7,307 nt of DNA from Phycisphaerales bacterium (GTDB taxonomy: Bacteria > Planctomycetota > Phycisphaerae > Phycisphaerales > UBA1924). The DNA is taken from NCBI GenBank assembly GCA_019747615.1, contig JAIEQQ010000706.1, forward strand, positions 1 to 7,307, given 5' to 3'. The position numbers and the translations under genes are program-made. Positions within the stretch are counted from its first letter, which is position 1; each line of letters begins with the position of its first letter. The notes under the pieces were generated by a model, which saw nothing but the letters and a program-made list of their open reading frames with translations, was not told where the DNA came from and searched no databases. Below, piece after piece: positions 5,036 to 7,307 of the stretch.

Positions 5036-6226
5036 ATGAACGCTGCACCCCGGCTGATCTTGCATGTCGACATGGACGCGTTCTTCGCGTCTGTCGAGCA
5101 ACGCGACAACCCTGATTTGCGGGGGGTGCCGGTGCTTGTTGGCGGCGCGTCGAAATCGCCGCACTCGCGCGGCGTCGTCACGACCGCGTCGTACGAAGCC
5201 CGCGCCTTTGGCTGCCGCAGCGCGATGCCGATGGCTCAGGCCTTGAGACTGTGCCCGCACGCGATCGTCACGCCGGTCCGCATGGGGGCGTACAGCGAAG
5301 TGAGCCGCTGCGTGATGGACATCCTCGCTCGCCACGCGCCGCTGGTGCAGGTTCTGGGCATCGATGAGGCGTTTCTGGATTGCTCCGGGCTTGAGCACCT
5401 GCAGCCCGGCGGCGGCCGGGCGATCGCCAGCGCGATTCGCCGGGATGTTCGTTCGCAACTGAACCTTCCGGCCACGGTCGGGATTTCTTGCAACAAGTTC
5501 CTGGCCAAGGTAGCGAGCGATCTTGGCAAGCCCGACGGCGTGCGAGAAATCGCGCAGGACGAGGCGCCGCGCGTGCTGGCGCCGCTGGATTGCGGCGTTT
5601 TGATGGGCGTTGGCCAGAAGACCGCGACCAAGCTCCAGTCGCTCGGCATTCACACCGTTGCGCAGCTTCTGAGCACCGACGACGCGCTGCTGGCCCACCA
5701 CTTCGGTGACATGGGCCGGCATTGGAAGCGACTGGCCCTTGGCGACGACGACCGGCCCGTTCACGTCTCTGGCGAGCGCAAGAGCATCGGTAGTGAGCGG
5801 ACATTCGGCCAAGACGTCGCCGATGACAAAGCTCTTCGGGCCACGCTCATGGCGCAGGTCGAAAAGACCAGCCGGCTCCTGCGCGAGCGTGACACCCACG
5901 CCCGCGTCGTTACCGTGAAGCTCCGCACCGGCGACTTCACCACGTCGACCCGCTCGCAGACGCTGCCGATGCCGACGAGCAACACGCGCGAGCTCTGGCT
6001 CGCGTGCGAGTCGCTGTTCATCGAGTTTCGGCGGACCAATCGCGGGCCGCTGCGCCTCATCGGCGTCAGCCTCGGCGGCCTCGACGAGGGCGCGCAGCTC
6101 GAACTGTTTAGCTCGCCACCGGCGAGCTCACGCGCGGAGCGAACAGATGTCGCCGCGGACGCGGTTTCGAAACGATTCGGCGGGGGCGCGATCCGTCGTG
6201 CTGGCGCGATGGATCGGCCACGCTGA
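5036..6226 (+). CDS. dinB: DNA polymerase IV (Y-family translesion polymerase)
   Basis: This 396-aa protein is a full-length Y-family polymerase, which copies past damaged bases at low fidelity. The palm begins 'HVDMDAFFASVE' with metal ligand D12 and F17 as expected steric gate. 'ASYEARAFGCRSAMPM' (51-66) is the conserved finger region. 'GIDEAFLD' (108-115) supplies D110 and E111; the residue before the hydrophobic is Gly where E. coli DinB has Ser. 'GISCNKFLAKVASDLGKPDG' (149-168) is diagnostic. The thumb helix-hairpin-helix is near 190-212 and the little finger near 247-348. QLELF (354-358) fits a sliding-clamp-binding motif, and the tail 'SKRFGGGAIRRAG' resembles that of other DinB proteins. 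No clear Shine-Dalgarno precedes the ATG at 5036, but no better start was seen. No known LexA site was recognised upstream, so SOS control cannot be claimed. It converges with the PilZ gene 11 bp away. Confidence 0.97.
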   Translation: MNAAPRLILHVDMDAFFASVEQRDNPDLRGVPVLVGGASKSPHSRGVVTTASYEARAFGCRSAMPMAQALRLCPHAIVTPVRMGAYSEVSRCVMDILARHAPLVQVLGIDEAFLDCSGLEHLQPGGGRAIASAIRRDVRSQLNLPATVGISCNKFLAKVASDLGKPDGVREIAQDEAPRVLAPLDCGVLMGVGQKTATKLQSLGIHTVAQLLSTDDALLAHHFGDMGRHWKRLALGDDDRPVHVSGERKSIGSERTFGQDVADDKALRATLMAQVEKTSRLLRERDTHARVVTVKLRTGDFTTSTRSQTLPMPTSNTRELWLACESLFIEFRRTNRGPLRLIGVSLGGLDEGAQLELFSSPPASSRAERTDVAADAVSKRFGGGAIRRAGAMDRPR

Positions 6227-6237
6227 TGTGGTCATCC

Positions 6238-6597
6238 TCACGCAGCGCGGCGAGAATCAAACTTCAGGCCGATCTCGTACTCGCCCTCGTTCGGGCCCGC
6301 GAGGCAACGCACAACCGTGCAGCCGCGGCTGGGCACCGGCAGACCCGCCGGGCAGATCATGACCTTGGTTCCCATCTCCACCATCGTTGTCGTTCGAGCG
6401 CCCAGGCCGGTGGCCGAGCTATCGGTGATGTCCAGCGGCATCACGCCCACGCGCCCTTCCAGGCCGGTGAACACCGCCGTCACACGCGACTCCACGATGT
6501 TGCGCGGCATCCTGCGACGCTCCATCCGAAGTTGGTCGGTCTTGAATGCCGGGGTCGAACGCTGTCCAAGCACATCACTGGTCTTCAACTGGCTCAT
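6238..6597 (-). CDS. PilZ-domain protein (probable c-di-GMP binding)
   Basis: The 119-aa product is essentially one PilZ domain. Its c-di-GMP signatures are visible: RxxxR at R28-R32 ('RRMPR') and DxSxxG at 59-64 ('DSSATG'), with the usual closing 'YEIGLKFD' at 107-114. PilZ domains bind cyclic di-GMP and alter motility, surface attachment or exopolysaccharide output; the target here is unknown. The first 20-25 residues are a short polar lead. There is no signal peptide or membrane segment, so it is probably cytoplasmic. The start at 6597 follows a perfect AAGGAGG 7 bases upstream; an in-frame ATG at 6702 would add 35 low-complexity Arg-rich residues and is rejected. The gene converges on dinB with 11 bp between stops, leaving no room for separate terminators. 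It is divergent from the HIT gene. Confidence 0.9.
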   Translation of the reverse strand: MSQLKTSDVLGQRSTPAFKTDQLRMERRRMPRNIVESRVTAVFTGLEGRVGVMPLDITDSSATGLGARTTTMVEMGTKVMICPAGLPVPSRGCTVVRCLAGPNEGEYEIGLKFDSRRAA

Positions 6598-6604
6598 GGC
6601 GACG

Positions 6605-6611
6605 CCTCCTT
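6605..6611 (-). promoter_or_regulatory. Consensus Shine-Dalgarno site of the PilZ gene
   Basis: AAGGAGG on the minus strand, with a 7-base spacer to the ATG at 6597, decides the start of the PilZ gene. Confidence 0.85.
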
Positions 6612-6770
6612 GCGATCGGCGAGCAGAACGCCCGCACGGCCTCATTGCATCCATCGGCCCGAGAATCGGGCGAGTTGAGCCCGCCACCACGCTTCGCCTC
6701 ACGAGCCCCTATCCACACGCGACTTCGCATCGCTCACCCGGCAATCGTCGGCAAGTGTTAGGATGACCCC

Positions 6771-7307
6771 ATGGCAACGCCACCCGATCCGCTCCCGCAA
6801 GGCTCGCACGCTCCGGCCACTGTGCCGCCGGCGAACGCACATTCATCGCCCCACGGGCCCGCTTCAAGCCCGCCGGTGCCGGAAGAGCGACCGGATTTCC
6901 CTCGCATGGCCGGGCCGGATCCCGTCGGCCCCGCGGCGCTACTGCAAGCGCCGTGGCGACTGGACTATCTCCAAGCCTTGTCCGAGAGCGAGCGCCGCGC
7001 GGAGGCCGACAAACGCCCGAAGGCTCCCTCGGGCTCGTTTCTTGAGGACTATTGGCTCGCGCCCGCCAAGGACATCGACAACCACGTCATCGTCCGATCG
7101 CCCCACGGCATGGTTCTGCTCAACGCGTACCCATACTCCAACGGCCACCTGCTCGTGGCGCTCGGTGAGCCGCGGGCGCGACTGCTGGACTACGCGCCGG
7201 CGCAGCGCCGGCGGCTCTGGACGTTGACCGACCTTGCGACGGATCTTGTGGAGCGCACGCTGGAGTGCCAGGGGGTGAACATCGGGATCAATCAGGGGCG
7301 CGCCGCG
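6771..7307 (+). CDS. HIT-family (histidine triad) nucleotide hydrolase/transferase, 3' truncated by window edge
   Basis: 179 codons are visible with no stop. The HIT domain is recognisable from 'LLQAPWRLDYLQAL' (57-70) through 'NHVIVRSPHGMVLLNAYPYSNGHLLVAL' (about 104-131, quoted here in parts: 'VLLNAYPYSNGHLLVAL') to 'NIGINQGRAA' (170-179), where the sequence ends. The catalytic HxHxH triad would follow just beyond the window, so activity cannot be judged. By family it would act on nucleotides such as Ap4A or nucleotidyl conjugates in the cytoplasm. The first ~56 residues are a Pro/Ala/Ser/His-rich extension not usual in the family. The start is supported by AGGA (6760-6763) 7 bases upstream; an internal ATG at 6906 would remove 45 of those residues but has only a weak ribosome site. 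It is divergent from the PilZ gene across 173 bp in which no clear promoter was found. Confidence 0.88.
   Translation, partial: MATPPDPLPQGSHAPATVPPANAHSSPHGPASSPPVPEERPDFPRMAGPDPVGPAALLQAPWRLDYLQALSESERRAEADKRPKAPSGSFLEDYWLAPAKDIDNHVIVRSPHGMVLLNAYPYSNGHLLVALGEPRARLLDYAPAQRRRLWTLTDLATDLVERTLECQGVNIGINQGRAA

Noticed and set aside
5003..5899. Minus-strand open frame of 298 codons opposite dinB
   Set aside because: dinB on the plus strand is unmistakable. The antisense frame is Arg/Ala/His-rich without domain features.

Overview
The window is GC-rich DNA that most likely comes from a planctomycete, probably of the Phycisphaerae. This rests on recognition only: secreted proteins ending in 'DIADDQGNPLP...NNGVTEGDYN.FF' tails, a small 'MART...' coiled-coil/winged-helix protein of a type I associate with planctomycetes, and a very small lipoprotein ending 'RPSRL'. 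No rRNA, tRNA, CRISPR array, transposase or phage gene was seen.

Layout. Positions 1-3378 hold two tandem minus-strand genes for exported paralogues. The downstream one is cut by the left window edge (1-447). The upstream one is complete (619-3378, 919 aa): signal peptide, about 14 units of roughly 55 residues that look like beta-propeller blades, then two near-identical 40-residue dockerin-like units. A gene-free stretch (3379-3745) ends in a good sigma70-type promoter driving a 90-aa lipoprotein (3746-4018, plus). Next is a gene-free stretch (4019-4399) with three hairpins, one of them a strong terminator serving the minus-strand gene that follows. That gene (4400-4807, minus, 135 aa) encodes a coiled-coil plus winged-helix-like, probably DNA-binding, protein. 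It is divergent from dinB (5036-6226, plus), the translesion DNA polymerase IV. A PilZ-domain protein (6238-6597, minus) converges on dinB with only 11 bp between the stops. Divergent from it, a HIT-family nucleotide hydrolase/transferase gene (6771 to the right edge, plus) is truncated before its catalytic histidine triad.

The genes do not form one pathway. Apart from the tandem paralogue pair, they are single-gene units in alternating orientation, and the window reads as ordinary chromosome. The parts most worth a second look are the large secreted protein (propeller architecture, cysteines confined to its ends, DNA-level duplication of its tail) and the coiled-coil/winged-helix protein. 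I found no convincing evidence of a previously undescribed multi-gene system.
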